Below, one piece after another: positions 53,287 to 64,000 of a stretch of 64,000 nucleotides of DNA (positions are counted from its first letter, which is position 1; each line of letters opens with the position of its first letter). A program made the position numbers and the translations under genes. The notes beneath the pieces were generated by a model. It did no database searches, was not told the origin of the DNA, and worked only from the letters and a program-made list of their open reading frames with translations. This DNA is from Dipteris shenzhenensis. Lineage: Eukaryota; Polypodiophyta; Polypodiopsida; Gleicheniales. The DNA lies in NCBI GenBank assembly GCA_047967505.1, contig CM106539.1; one strand, 5' to 3'.

Positions 53287-55590
53287 GCGAAGTACTCTTC
53301 AGCCCACTGTAGAGGTTGTTTTGCTGTTTAAGAAACAGCTTATTTTAATCAAACGAGAGGAGAGACGCAAATGGGAGTAAGGAAGAAGAAGCTTTTCTGA
53401 GAAGAATGAGTTCCATACCGAAAATATAACTGACAACAACACGCCCTTGTGAAGTACATGGACCAGCAAGATGATGGTTTTTCAACTAGGCAAAGGTAGA
53501 CTAATGGGTTCTTCACTTTTGGACAATCAAGAGCACCAAGATGTTGATACAGAATGTATGAATGCTTCTCATATAGACATGAGGACTATATATAACTATG
53601 CCAACTATATATTACTATGCCACCACATCCATTGCAACGAGCTCGCAAATGTGAAGGCAATTTCTAATTGTAAAGCTTTATGTTGAACTTTTCTTTTTTA
53701 AAGAAGAGAAACTTATGTCCCATTTAATTTGAGTATATTCTTTGACTTAAATATCTCTAAAATTAATATTATGACAACGTAATGATAGATAAGGTAACTC
53801 ACTATGGACTCTATATAACTCATTTCAAACTATGGGTTGTATAAAGTCTATCAAGCTAATAAAATGGTACACTATGCCAAGAACTTGTGCTAGAATCCAA
53901 TTTGTAGTTAAAATGTTTATCAATCACAATCCTTACTTAGAATTTCATGATCAAAGATTGAGGATGGTAAAATAGTCGCCATGAACATGTTTTCATTCCA
54001 AATGGCATATGGCATCAATTAGCATATATGCAACATACCACCCTTTGCAAATGAAAGGCAAAAAAAAGCTACAAGAAAATGTCTACTCTTTTCTTTTTTT
54101 TTTCCTAAAGAGTATAAAAAGGGCATAATGAAATATTCCCTTTTCTATGTAAAAAAAGCCTTGTTCCCCTAGCATGTCTAAATTGAAATACCAAATGGGT
54201 AATGCTACGTTAAAATTGAACTTTTTGTGGCAAATTGGGGAAACCATATATATATCCACTTTTCACTATAAATATGATAGTAGTTAATTGGACAATAAGT
54301 TGGTAACTAGTTCCAAAGTTTCAGAGGTTTTCTAATGTCACAAAGAAGGAGCTCCTAGATGCAAGCTTTGAGCACCACAAGACAAGAGGCGGCTTTGAGT
54401 GGGAGGAGGTGAAAAGATAAGAGGAACTTTGGGAGAAAGTCAAGGGAATGAAGGGAGGGGATGGAAGGTCTAAGAGCTTTGGGTTAAGACTTAGACAAAA
54501 TTTCAAAAGCCAATCCAAGTTTTTGTTCATCGACAACATGCATCACGATGAAATGAAATCTTGAAGAGGACGCAGATCAATGCATGTGCCAAAAGGAGTT
54601 TTGAGTGTTTAAATTATGTATTTGTTTTGGCCTTAGCCATTTTTGTATTATATTTTGGTTGATCCATTTCCTTGATTCCAACAAAGTAAACAAACGAGAG
54701 CTCCACTGGATCTAGACAAAGGGAGCGAATTGGATTCCTGAATCTAGCATTGACAAAAGAAGCTATTCGAGATCTAGGGAAGAATGAGGCCTACCTTTGG
54801 CATTTAATTTATAAACCACCATCCCAGATTACTAGAAACTTTTCCACTAAACTAATAGTATAATCTCTATAAGAATAGGTCGCATTTACAAAAGGAGCTA
54901 AATGGAGTGATCATATGCATGCTTTTGCATAAAGTGGTTGATGCGCTCCGCCTAATGTTGAGATGATGAGGCACAAAGTGGATCTCTTGCAACCTCTTGC
55001 ATTACTCTTAAGCCACAGCTAGTTATGAGACCATTCACATAAGAAACTAATCAAACAATGGAGCATGACTCCCTGAAGCGAAGGCTTTCTACTCGCTAGC
55101 TGAGCGAACATCCACCTTCAAATAGGGAGTGGTTGAGGATGGTCGTGTATCTCTGTCCATGCAAAGCATGCCGCATGGGTTTAGTACCCATTGATTATCA
55201 TGATTTAGATGCATAAATTCAATTTTTTATTCGTACAATACATCATCCTTGGAAGTGCTCAATCTCAATCTTAAAAATATTATGACATGTCTCAATTGGT
55301 ATCGAATTCATTTAACATTTCACAATGCATCTTCACTAACTAGTATCAAATTCATTTAAAATTTCACAATGCATCTTCTGTAATGGAGAAATATTGTATA
55401 TTCATTCTTATTGACCTAAATGTCAATTGCAAATCTCTCACATCAAATTTGCCTAGCTAAGTTCTCCTTGAATTGACATCTCATCTCCAAGTTGTGCCTC
55501 CACAATTCAACCATCCACATAAAGTGTAATGATTTAAGATTTTCATCTTATTTCAAATTGTATAGATGTATCAACACCTCTGTGCCCGTG
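53287..55590. other. Upstream region of VPS25, no other gene seen
   Basis: The first few hundred bases should hold the VPS25 promoter and 5' untranslated region (minus strand). A weak TATA-like TTAAAATAAG lies near 53340, only about 55 bases from the ATG, and is not convincing. Beyond 53700 the sequence is A/T-rich with short frames only. Confidence 0.45.
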
Positions 55591-57304
55591 AGATGACATC
55601 CAAAGAACACCACCTGGACCTCCACTCTAAACTCTTCTTTGACTCAACAAAGACCCCTCCCAAGCTCAAGACATGCATATGTACTTTTGCATGTGGAACC
55701 TCCACAGTCACCACATTCGCACATACAAAGACATGCATGATAGACATTTTTGGAGGCCTTCTCCCAAATTTTTGCGCATCTCCAACAAACACCTTGACCA
55801 CTATTCTAATATTCAAGTAGCCATCCACTCGTATGTGCTTCTCCAAATGTGATATAGGAATGGATTAGGGATAGAGGCTGGGGTGCATGCTAATTGCATT
55901 GGTTAACAGAGGAACAAAGGTGCTATTTTCAACATGCAAATAATGAACAACGAAAGCATAATTACAAGAGGTCCGAGAGAAAGAGAGAAGAGTGAGAGCA
56001 TACCTTGGCATCATATGGGTCGAAGAGAATTGTAATGGAAAAAGAGTGGAAAAGGAAATAGTGAATAGGATTGTCCCTCCCTTCAAAAGGTGGAAATGCA
56101 TAAAAGACTAAAAGTTTGACTTTAGTCTTCACCTGTAATATGCAAGCTTATGGAATGCAAAATCTCTTTCTCTCTTCTCTCTTCTCTCTTTAGTCTTGAG
56201 TTTTGAGTTGTGTTGTGCACCTTATGCTTGCCTATTGTGAATGCCACTTTCCCACACTCCCTCTTATTCCATTCCTTTCTCCTCCATCCCTCTCCCTCTC
56301 CATTCTCTTCTCCTTATCCCCCTTCCCCTTTCTTATCTTATGGTTTCACTATGGATTCAAGTTCAAGAGCCATTGGAATGACACCCTTGGTCGGCTCACG
56401 AATGCATTACCCCCACAAGGAGTAGCTTGGTAGAGTAGTCTTTGTTGGCATTCCATCAAAGTCCCCATGACATACAAGTCACTGTCGTTAGACTACACAT
56501 CTTTGGTTGGCTCGTGCATGCATTGCTCCTTAGTTTAGGAGAGGAGTCTCTATCGACATTCCATCAAACTACCCATGACGCGTGAGTCATCACCAGACTA
56601 TACATCTACTATGATGCCAACCGGTCCCATTACATACACCCAAAATACTTCTTGATGAAGCAACGGTGGCCCTGGTCCAACCTTTGGTGACCTATAAAAG
56701 TAAGATCCCAACCTTTTTTTCAACTTTTCCCATTTTGATATCCCCCTTGTCCCCACCACCCTCAGTCTAGTTTACCAACTTGAGTCCTCTAAAAACACCT
56801 ACGGCATGGTACTTGACCCCAACATTGCGGCCACATGCCACTTTTTTGGGCTTCTCATCATTTTGCTCCATGACATCTACGCCAGTGAGGAGTGCCACCT
56901 GGACATCTATTTTGAACTCTTCTTTGACCTCAATGAAGGCCCCTTCCAAGCTCAAGACATGTGCATGTACTTTTGTGTGTGGGACTCCATAGTCACCATA
57001 TTTTCACATACAAAGACATGCACGATAGTCATTTTTGGAGGCCTCGGCCCCAATTTTTCTGCATCTCCAACAAACAACTCAATTGCTATTCTATCATGCA
57101 AGTCACCATCTTCTCCTCCCTGATTTGCCATATGTGATCCAGGGATGGATCATGGATAGGTTGGGGGGCATGTTAATGACATTGGTTAGTAAAGGCACCA
57201 TTTTCGACATGTGAAGAATGAATAATGAAAGTGAAGCTACAAGAGGTATGAGAGAAAGAGAGGAGAGAGAATACCTTGGTGCCATATGGTCCCAAGGGAA
57301 TTGT

Positions 57305-57348
<44 letters not shown>

Positions 57349-57800
57349 CAGAGAAGAAAAGACAAGTGTGAGTAGGGTTGTCTGTTCCTAGAAAAGGTGA
57401 AAATTTATAAAAGGCTAAAAGCTTGACTTAAGTTTTCACCTGTAATGTGCAAGCTTATGGAATGCAAAATCTCTTTCTCTCTTCTCTCTTGATTCTTGAG
57501 TTTTGAGTTATGTTGTGTTCTTTATGCTTACCTATTGTGAATGACTTACCCACATTCCCTCTTCTTCCATCCCCTTCTCCTCCATCCCTCTCCTTTCTCC
57601 CTATCCCTTCTCTTCTCCCATGCCCCTTCCCCTTTATTCTCCCATGGATTCACTGTAGTTTCAAGTCTGGTATCCATTGGATGACACCCTTGGCCGGCTC
57701 GTGCATGCAGTTCTTCCACAAGGTGTAGCTTGGGAGACCAGTCTCCATCAGTATTTTATCAATGTCCCCATGACATGTGAGTCACCATCAAACTACACAA
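55591..57800 (+). mobile_element. Tandem dimer of a small LTR element
   Basis: A unit of about 1278 bp is present twice: interior piece (55591 and 56869), purine-rich tract, then an LTR-like sequence (about 55886 and 57169). Neither interior carries Gag or Pol sense. The arrangement resembles tandem TRIM or LARD elements that share LTRs. The LTR is related to that of the 7.6-14.4 kb element. Confidence 0.65.
57169..57800 (+). repeat. Second LTR-like copy of the dimer
   Basis: Starts TGTTAATGACATTGG directly after GGTTGGGGGGCA. It has TATA-like TTTATAAAAGGC near 57407 and an expanded (GA)n tract at 57309-57342 absent from the first copy (about 55886-56520). Confidence 0.65.
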
Positions 57801-57984
57801 GGAGCACTAGGTCTCCTTCGTTTAAATCCTTGTTGTGTGGGGCTTGTGGTTAAACCACTTTTTATGCCTTGATTTCTCTACCCTTAAGTAATAGGCTACT
57901 CATAACCTTATTTCATCTAGCTTACAAGCTCTGTTAGGTGCTCAAAGAAGGCATTTTTTTGTACGCCTTTCCCTAACTATGATG

Positions 57985-58170
57985 TGCAGGCTTGGCACTA
58001 CAAATTCCGTTGGTATAACTACCTCCACCCCAAAGGCTAAGCTAAAGGGTATGCAGTTTTGGTAGCCACTGTATATATCATGCGATAAGCACTAGAGTAT
58101 GTTGCTAAGAAAATTGCTTGCAAGATAGGTCTCCATTTTAAGTAATTTGCAATGACACCACCAAATTAAA
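57985..58170 (-). pseudogene. Gypsy integrase C-terminal fragment
   Basis: The minus strand reads 'ATYSSAYRMIYTVATKTAYP' then 'FSLAFGVEVVIPTEFVVPSL', matching the 'ALWAYRTTxKTxTxxTPFSLxYGxEAVxPxE' block of Gypsy integrases of the Tat/Athila type, with one frameshift. Confidence 0.6.
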
Positions 58171-58312
58171 TGCATCTTCTCCAACTATGCTTGTCATCTC
58201 AATAACAATGCCACTGCACTTGTGTTGATGTAGATACAATCTCTTGTTGCCCTTGTTACGGGGAGTGAAAAGCATAAGTACATGACTTTTTATGCACTTA
58301 TGGTGTTCAATA

Positions 58313-58498
58313 TCACATTACCCACCCTTGTATGCATTCATTCACTAGATCGTTCATTAGTATGCTACGGATTAGGGCACTTTTCCCTTCACCATTGGTT
58401 TCTTTGTCTATCTTTGTGATGTAGGATGTGTAGTGTGAGGCTACTCCATGTGATTTGAGGACAAATTGAACATCAGTATTAGCTTCCCATAGTTTCAA
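58313..58498 (-). pseudogene. Possible Helitron Rep/helicase-type fragment
   Basis: 61-codon minus-strand frame 'MKLWEANTDVQFVLKSHGVA' to 'YITKIDKETNGEGKSALIRS'. The W-x-x-N-x-D-[VI]-Q start and the 'Y[IM]TKxxK' phrase recall the region before the helicase in Helitron-like proteins. It is short and uncertain, with no Helitron ends seen. Confidence 0.3.
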
Positions 58499-59127
58499 TA
58501 AAGTTGGCTTGAAGTTGGTGGTGTATATGTCCTTTGGATGGGCCTTTCTAAGAATATCGTTGGGGCTAGGAAATACTACTACATAGCGTAAGAATGTATT
58601 TTTTCTTGGACACCTAAATCTCTTTAAAGAATGCTTGGAGATCTAGCATTGTTGTTGATTCTTATTATAGCATTGCAAAAACTATTTTGTACTTGTCTTT
58701 GTAAGGGTCTATTACTATGTTGTTTGGTAGTGGAACCAATATTTTTGTTTGCTCCTCGGTGGTTGTGGGAATCCAAATCTACAATATTTTCATTTTCTTT
58801 TGCATGTTTTTCTATGCTTATGGGTTTGTAATTCTTTTTGTAGGAGATCAGGAAGTGAGGTGTCTATTGTTATGTAGTTGTCGATATAAGCCTATGACTA
58901 CACACCAACGCCTGCATTTTCTCACAAAAGCCAGCATTAGAAAGAAAAAAAAGGTGACTTCATGCTTTACCTCTCCCGCTCTTTTATATACAAAAACAAA
59001 ACACAAATTTCCTCCCCTTTGTTAAGGATGGTGTAAATGGCACCATACCTATAGGACATAGGGGCAAACCCTTATCCTAACACTAATGGGTTCACATATT
59101 TATGTTCAATATAACTTAGTGTACAGA

Positions 59128-59144
59128 TAGCTATATCATGTGCA

Positions 59145-59195
<51 letters not shown>

Positions 59196-59216
59196 TAGCT
59201 ATATCATGTGCACTCC

Positions 59217-59257
<41 letters not shown>
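59128..59257 (+). repeat. Doubled (TC)n(AC)n microsatellite
   Basis: TAGCTATATCATGTGCACTC followed by (TC)n(AC)n occurs twice in tandem (about 68-70 bp each). The open frames across it are artefacts. Confidence 0.9.
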
Positions 59258-61475
59258 ATTACTATCCCTTCCTTCATTGGTGTTGCCACTTGCTCTTTAG
59301 AGCTCCCCTCGACAACCCCTCTTAATTTCCCTAATTTCTTTCCCCTCAAACTCCCTTTTTCTCCCTAATTTAACTCTCTCTCTCTCTCTCTCTCTTTGAT
59401 TTTTTATTAAGTTTTCCTTAATTTTCTTTGTATTTTCTTTAACTTTCCTTTTTCCCTCTCAAGTATTTCATAAAATTTTTTTAAAAACTTTTCATAATTC
59501 TTTTCAAATTTTCTCATTTTTTTCTAAGTAGTTTCTTTAATTTTTCGCTCTATTTATTTCAAGATGTTTTCAAATTTGGCATCACTTTCCTATTTACTTC
59601 TTCTTTTTTATAAAATTTCCTAATTTCTTTTAATTATTTCATTTTTGAACCTTTTATCCAATTTTTTATTAAATTCTAAACCCCTTTTTTAAATTTACTC
59701 CTAACCCCTTTAACTAAAACTACGCCTAAATCCCTTTTTCTTTACCTAAAACCCCTTTATTTAAAACCCCTAATCCTATCTACTACTAAAACTACCTGCT
59801 AATCTACAATCTGAGCCATGCAATTTCATGCCATGGTTTCCTAAAAAAAAGACCTATCAGAAGCCCTGATCTCCCACCTCGAAGTCTGGACTCCTCACTT
59901 CTTCAAAAGACCTTTGATCTCCTCGACGTTCCGCCGACTACTTCCATGAAACTATTTAAACCCTCTCAAGCTACCTAATACCTAGTATTACTACTTGCTA
60001 CCCTTTGTGCTCTCCACTGCGTGGCTGCTGCCCCCTCTACTGTTGTGCCATGCACTTATAGTCCTTTGTGATGTCGATCCAATCCCCGTCCCAACTTCCC
60101 ATGCCCCCGCCATCCTTACTCTGGCAGCCTCTCCAAGCTCCGAACTCCGTGCTCTAAGCTTCTTTACTACCAAACAAAACCTCAGGCTCTCTGTCGGCAC
60201 TCATGCCTTATTTATCTCCCTCATATTCATTTCCTCTATCTGCACAGCAAGACTGCGACCTCGCTGCCCCATGCTCCAGCCTCCATTCACTCCACCACAT
60301 CATCGTGAAGGTTATTTGTCATTCCTTCCCCCCCTCCCTTCCTTTTCTCTAAAAGCCTTTCTTAACTTGTTTGGCCTTTTCTTTCCTTTCTAATGTTTTT
60401 AGTAACTAAAATAATTCTAGTATATGACTCTCACCATATTTACCCCACCCATTGCTCTATTAACCTAATACTCCATTACACTACTATATACACTATTTTT
60501 ACCCTTTATTACTTATTACTACAAACACTCCTAACCTCCCTAACCCTTTATTTAGAACTCTAATTTAGTCCTTATTCTTCTATTTATTAATATTGCTTTT
60601 TTCAACTTTCTTCCCCCCCCTTACTAATGCTCCATTCTCCTAACTTTTCTAACCCTTGTAATTTTTTGTTAACCCCAACTTCTCGAAGGACTAATCTATT
60701 CATTACCATACTCCATCCATAATTTTAAAAATTCCACCTCGCATACATTTTTTGTTCTTGTCCATTTGTTCCTAATTCGATTTGTAAAGCTCAATTTTTT
60801 CTACCCCATCCTTCTCTAAACTTCTTTCTCATGATTTTCCACTTACCATCTTAGTGAGTTTGTTAACCCCCCCTTTTTTTCCTTGCATACCTCTTCTTTC
60901 TTTCTCCATAATGTTCCCAAACTCATTACCTTTTTCCTACACTCTCCCCCTAATTCTCACTATTACCCCAAGCAATTTTCTATCTCTCTATCTTCTACAT
61001 GGTGATAACTATAAAATTTTTGTTCATTAAAATTAATTTCTCTTTCGCTCTGTAGAAATGCTTCACTTCTAGTGATCATATCATTACTCCATACAAACTT
61101 TTCACTCACAATTTTTATAACTTGCTTTGTAAGTTAGTTGTTAAGTGTTTATTTTTATTGTGACTCGGATAACAAGGGAGGGGTGTTTATGACACCTGTC
61201 TTCTCAACTAAGGTTTTAACTGGTTCTCACCACGTTTTTCTTGTTGGATGGTGGCAGGTAGGTAGACTCCCCTCTTCAATAAAAGTGATGTTGCCAATGA
61301 CTCATCAAAGCTTTACTGCTCACATTTTCTCTTTTAGGATAAATTGTTCATCCTTTAATGATGCTACTTCATTTTTTGTGATGTTTATTGCGGAGTTTAT
61401 CTATTAAACATTTCTCTTTCGTATTCAAAATTTGTCTACTCTTCACTATGGAAAGGGGTGCTGTAAATGTCTCTA

Positions 61476-61476
<1 letters not shown>
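59258..61476. other. Pyrimidine-rich region, no gene recognised
   Basis: The plus strand is dominated by C and T with very few G over most of 59.3-61.0 kb, including (CT)n at 59373-59395. The open frame 59995-60393 follows this composition and has no recognised domain. Confidence 0.55.

Positions 61477-61516
<40 letters not shown>
61477..61516 (+). repeat. (CA)n microsatellite
   Basis: About 20 uninterrupted CA units. Confidence 0.95.
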
Positions 61517-61519
<3 letters not shown>

Positions 61520-64000
61520 TCCCTTGTCAGATTTTCTCACACAATTAGGCTATGGAAATGATTGTCTAAGATGCCTCTTTCTCTTACTCCATCATCATTA
61601 ACCTTGGCTATGTCTTCTTAACTACTTCTATATAAGCTTGACTTTAGAGGTTGATTATATTTTTGGCTCCCCCATCCCCTTTGGTACCTCATGACTAATG
61701 TGATCTAGCTAGATAAGGCCAAAAAATGCCCTTAAGAATGGATATCTCCCAACCTTGGATTTCCGGTTATCACTTGGCAAGCCATGTCCTTTGGCACCAG
61801 TTTATCATATGTCCTTATGTTATATTTCCCTTAGAGTATGGGGAATTCTCAATCCACTGCTAGCTACATCTAATAAAGGATGTTAGCACCCTCCCCTAGG
61901 TGTTGACTTCAATTGTTAAGGTGATATTTAAGGTGTCATTTTCATACTTGGGGTCATTTTACAACTAGGTCCACTAAAGGGACTATGGTAATATGGTTGT
62001 TACTTCAAAATTAATCCATTGCATGCTTATAGGGGCCCTATGTTGAACAAAGGACCTCACATTTCTTTTGGACCACTCACTTAATTATACGCTTAAGAGT
62101 ACATGGTCCTAGTCTTGGCACTTATGAGAAAATTGGCTATAGCAAAAAAGCCTTGATTCCCTTATTTGTCACGTAAGGACACCCGCTACCATTCCTCTTT
62201 CACAAGCTTGCAATGCCTCTACTTCCTTGTCATGTGAGCTCGGTTTCTCTCGGGCTCTTTCTTCTCCTCTCCCACTTTTCTCCACTTTTCTCCACCTAGC
62301 TCCTGTATTCTTTCCTCTCCTCTTCCCATTTTCCTCTTGAGTCTCTACTAATGTGCTCGACCCTACAAGCCTTCCTGGGTTCCTATCATCCCATACCTTA
62401 GCTAAAGCTATGCTACTAGCCACTCCGCTTCTCACAACTAGTAGTGATGGATTCATCTGATGCTAACCTAGCTAGCATTAGCATGGACACATCTCTTACG
62501 GTAGCCATTTCCTTCTCGGACAACTAGGCAATGCCACTCATCAGGTTAGACTTATGACTGGCAAAGATCCTCCATTGCTTTTTGCTTTCGATGGTCCTAA
62601 CATGTAAAATGGTCACCATTTTTAATTTATGTTATCCATGTGTAGCAGGACACTATGTGCACCTAACTTTGAGTCATTTTTCCTTCGATGATGTTGCTGC
62701 TCCTTTGGACTCTCAATGATCCATTATCATGGATCTAGTGCTACCATTGATCGGCTGCTTTACTTAGCGACATTGATGCTTTATTAGACTTACACTATCA
62801 TCAGTAGATAGATTGTCTCAAGAGCAGTAAATAGTTTGGAAATGTCATGTAGATAATGATAAATATTGGGCAGTCATGATTTATTATGTTGGTGCTAGCC
62901 ATCCTTTTATGTAATGGCCACTGGAGACAAAAAGCACCTTAAAAGCTCTATATTGTAGACAACTCTAACTCTCAAAGCTCCCTTCTGAATCACATCTTCA
63001 CAGTGTCAACTTATTTCTCAGTGTGTTGTCCATGCATATCGATGTGTCTTCCTCAATTGAGAATTTAAGGTTTACGAGCTAAATTTGTAAGGTATTTGGT
63101 GATTTTTTTCAGAAAACCCCCCACCCACAAGTTCTTAACTCTCTTGATTTATCTTCCCTTTTAAATCCCCCTTCTTCATATGTGTTATATGGTCCCCCTC
63201 GGTATTTACTTTCCACCTGTTTATGTGTGTTATACTTTCCACCCCTTGTTTTTAATAATATAAACAATTTCTTTGCTTTAAATTATGGGCTTTAGCTTTA
63301 ACTATGAGAGGCGGAATCCCCCCTAATCTTTTAACACATTATAATTTTCTAACTATACTTGTACATTATGCCCCTGCACACTTATATTTAATAAGTAATA
63401 CTTTACCCTAAACTAATCTCATACTAAACTTAACATAATCTAACCTTAGGGCCCTATCTTATTTACCACTATTATTAACTACCACCCCACTCTCCCCCAT
63501 TGTTCCCCTTTATCCCTTACATGAACCTTAAACTACGTGGTCTCCTGTAACGGCTTCCATTTGGGCTTTAAAATGCCACCTCTCACTCATTGTGTAGCCA
63601 TTGCGTTCCTCTTTACGACCATTATGCCTCAATCTCTTTAGCTTCTACACCCTCCTCATGGCTTCAACCATTACTCAGGTCATTCTTATGCTCCATGACT
63701 ACTCACCCTTACTAGTTCGGGTCGGCTCTTACTTCTTCTTGCTCTTGCTGTCCTGCCTTCCATAGCCTCATCTTCTTGGAAGCTTTGTCTTACGCATAGC
63801 CACTTTGGTACCACCCTCTTTGTAGTCTCTCTTTTGCTGCTCCTCTTTGCCCTTCGCTGTCTTTCTTTCCTTCAACGCCCATCGCTCTCTTGGCCTTACT
63901 TTTTGGAACCACCTCACTGTCATTAATCTTTATGAGTCCGTCACCTTTCATTTTTCTTGCAACTAAGCTTGTCTTTGTGATCATTTCTTAGCCATTTGAA
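61517..64000. other. No gene recognised
   Basis: The only longer frame is 62456-62169 on minus (95 codons, Lys/Arg/Glu-rich C-terminal half, no domain known to me). A Lys-rich minus frame at 63984-63790 is also unrecognised. The rest is A/T- and pyrimidine-rich. Confidence 0.5.

Noticed and set aside
59131-59368. Open frames across the TC/AC microsatellites
   Set aside because: Simple repeats are open in all frames; no protein meaning.
1-64000. tRNA, rRNA or other structured RNA genes
   Set aside because: No tRNA box A/B pair in a cloverleaf or rRNA sequence was recognised by eye; a tRNAscan or Infernal run would be decisive.

Overview
The window is a gene-poor, retrotransposon-rich piece of a land-plant nuclear genome. 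The evidence is plant-type Ty3/Gypsy chromoviruses, Ty1/Copia elements primed by initiator-tRNA-Met, an L1-like LINE, long GT-AG introns and one conserved plant housekeeping gene. The size of the introns would suit a large-genome plant such as a fern or gymnosperm, but the species cannot be fixed from the sequence.

The one convincing host gene is VPS25, a subunit of the ESCRT-II complex. It lies on the minus strand from 53286 (start codon) to 26298 (stop codon). Six exons with GT-AG boundaries and matching phases give a 537-nt CDS (178 residues plus stop). Introns 1 to 3 are short (130, 193 and 86 bp). Intron 5 is about 4.1 kb. Intron 4 is about 21.95 kb and is filled with retroelements: Gypsy fragments in both orientations, a Gypsy element interrupted by a nearly intact Copia element, and a Gypsy derivative that lost most of pol.

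Layout, left to right. 1-2415: broken LINE (minus) placed in or beside a Gypsy integrase relic. 2.4-5.8 kb: relics (Gypsy integrase, a hAT-like C-terminus, gag pieces) and an 84-bp tandem duplication. 7.6-14.4 kb: degenerate LTR element with gag and protease traces but no RT or integrase seen, and TQEP-type repeats that continue past its 3' LTR to 15.3 kb. 17843-24420: structurally complete but frameshifted Gypsy chromovirus (minus), with LTRs, PBS, PPT and a TCACC target duplication. 26298-53286: VPS25 and its intronic elements. 55.6-57.8 kb: a tandem dimer of a small LTR element related to the 7.6-14.4 kb family. 57.9-58.5 kb: Gypsy integrase and possible Helitron relics. 59.1-64 kb: microsatellites and pyrimidine-rich DNA without recognised genes.

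The observations most worth a second look are the VPS25 gene split by a 22-kb nested-retroelement intron, a hairpin 146 bp from its exon-5 acceptor, and three arrays of short repeated motifs resembling transcription-factor sites (TTGACC palindromes, CCACGT boxes, CTGGTTA boxes) in retroelement DNA. All retroelement reading frames here carry breaks; these are described but not repaired.
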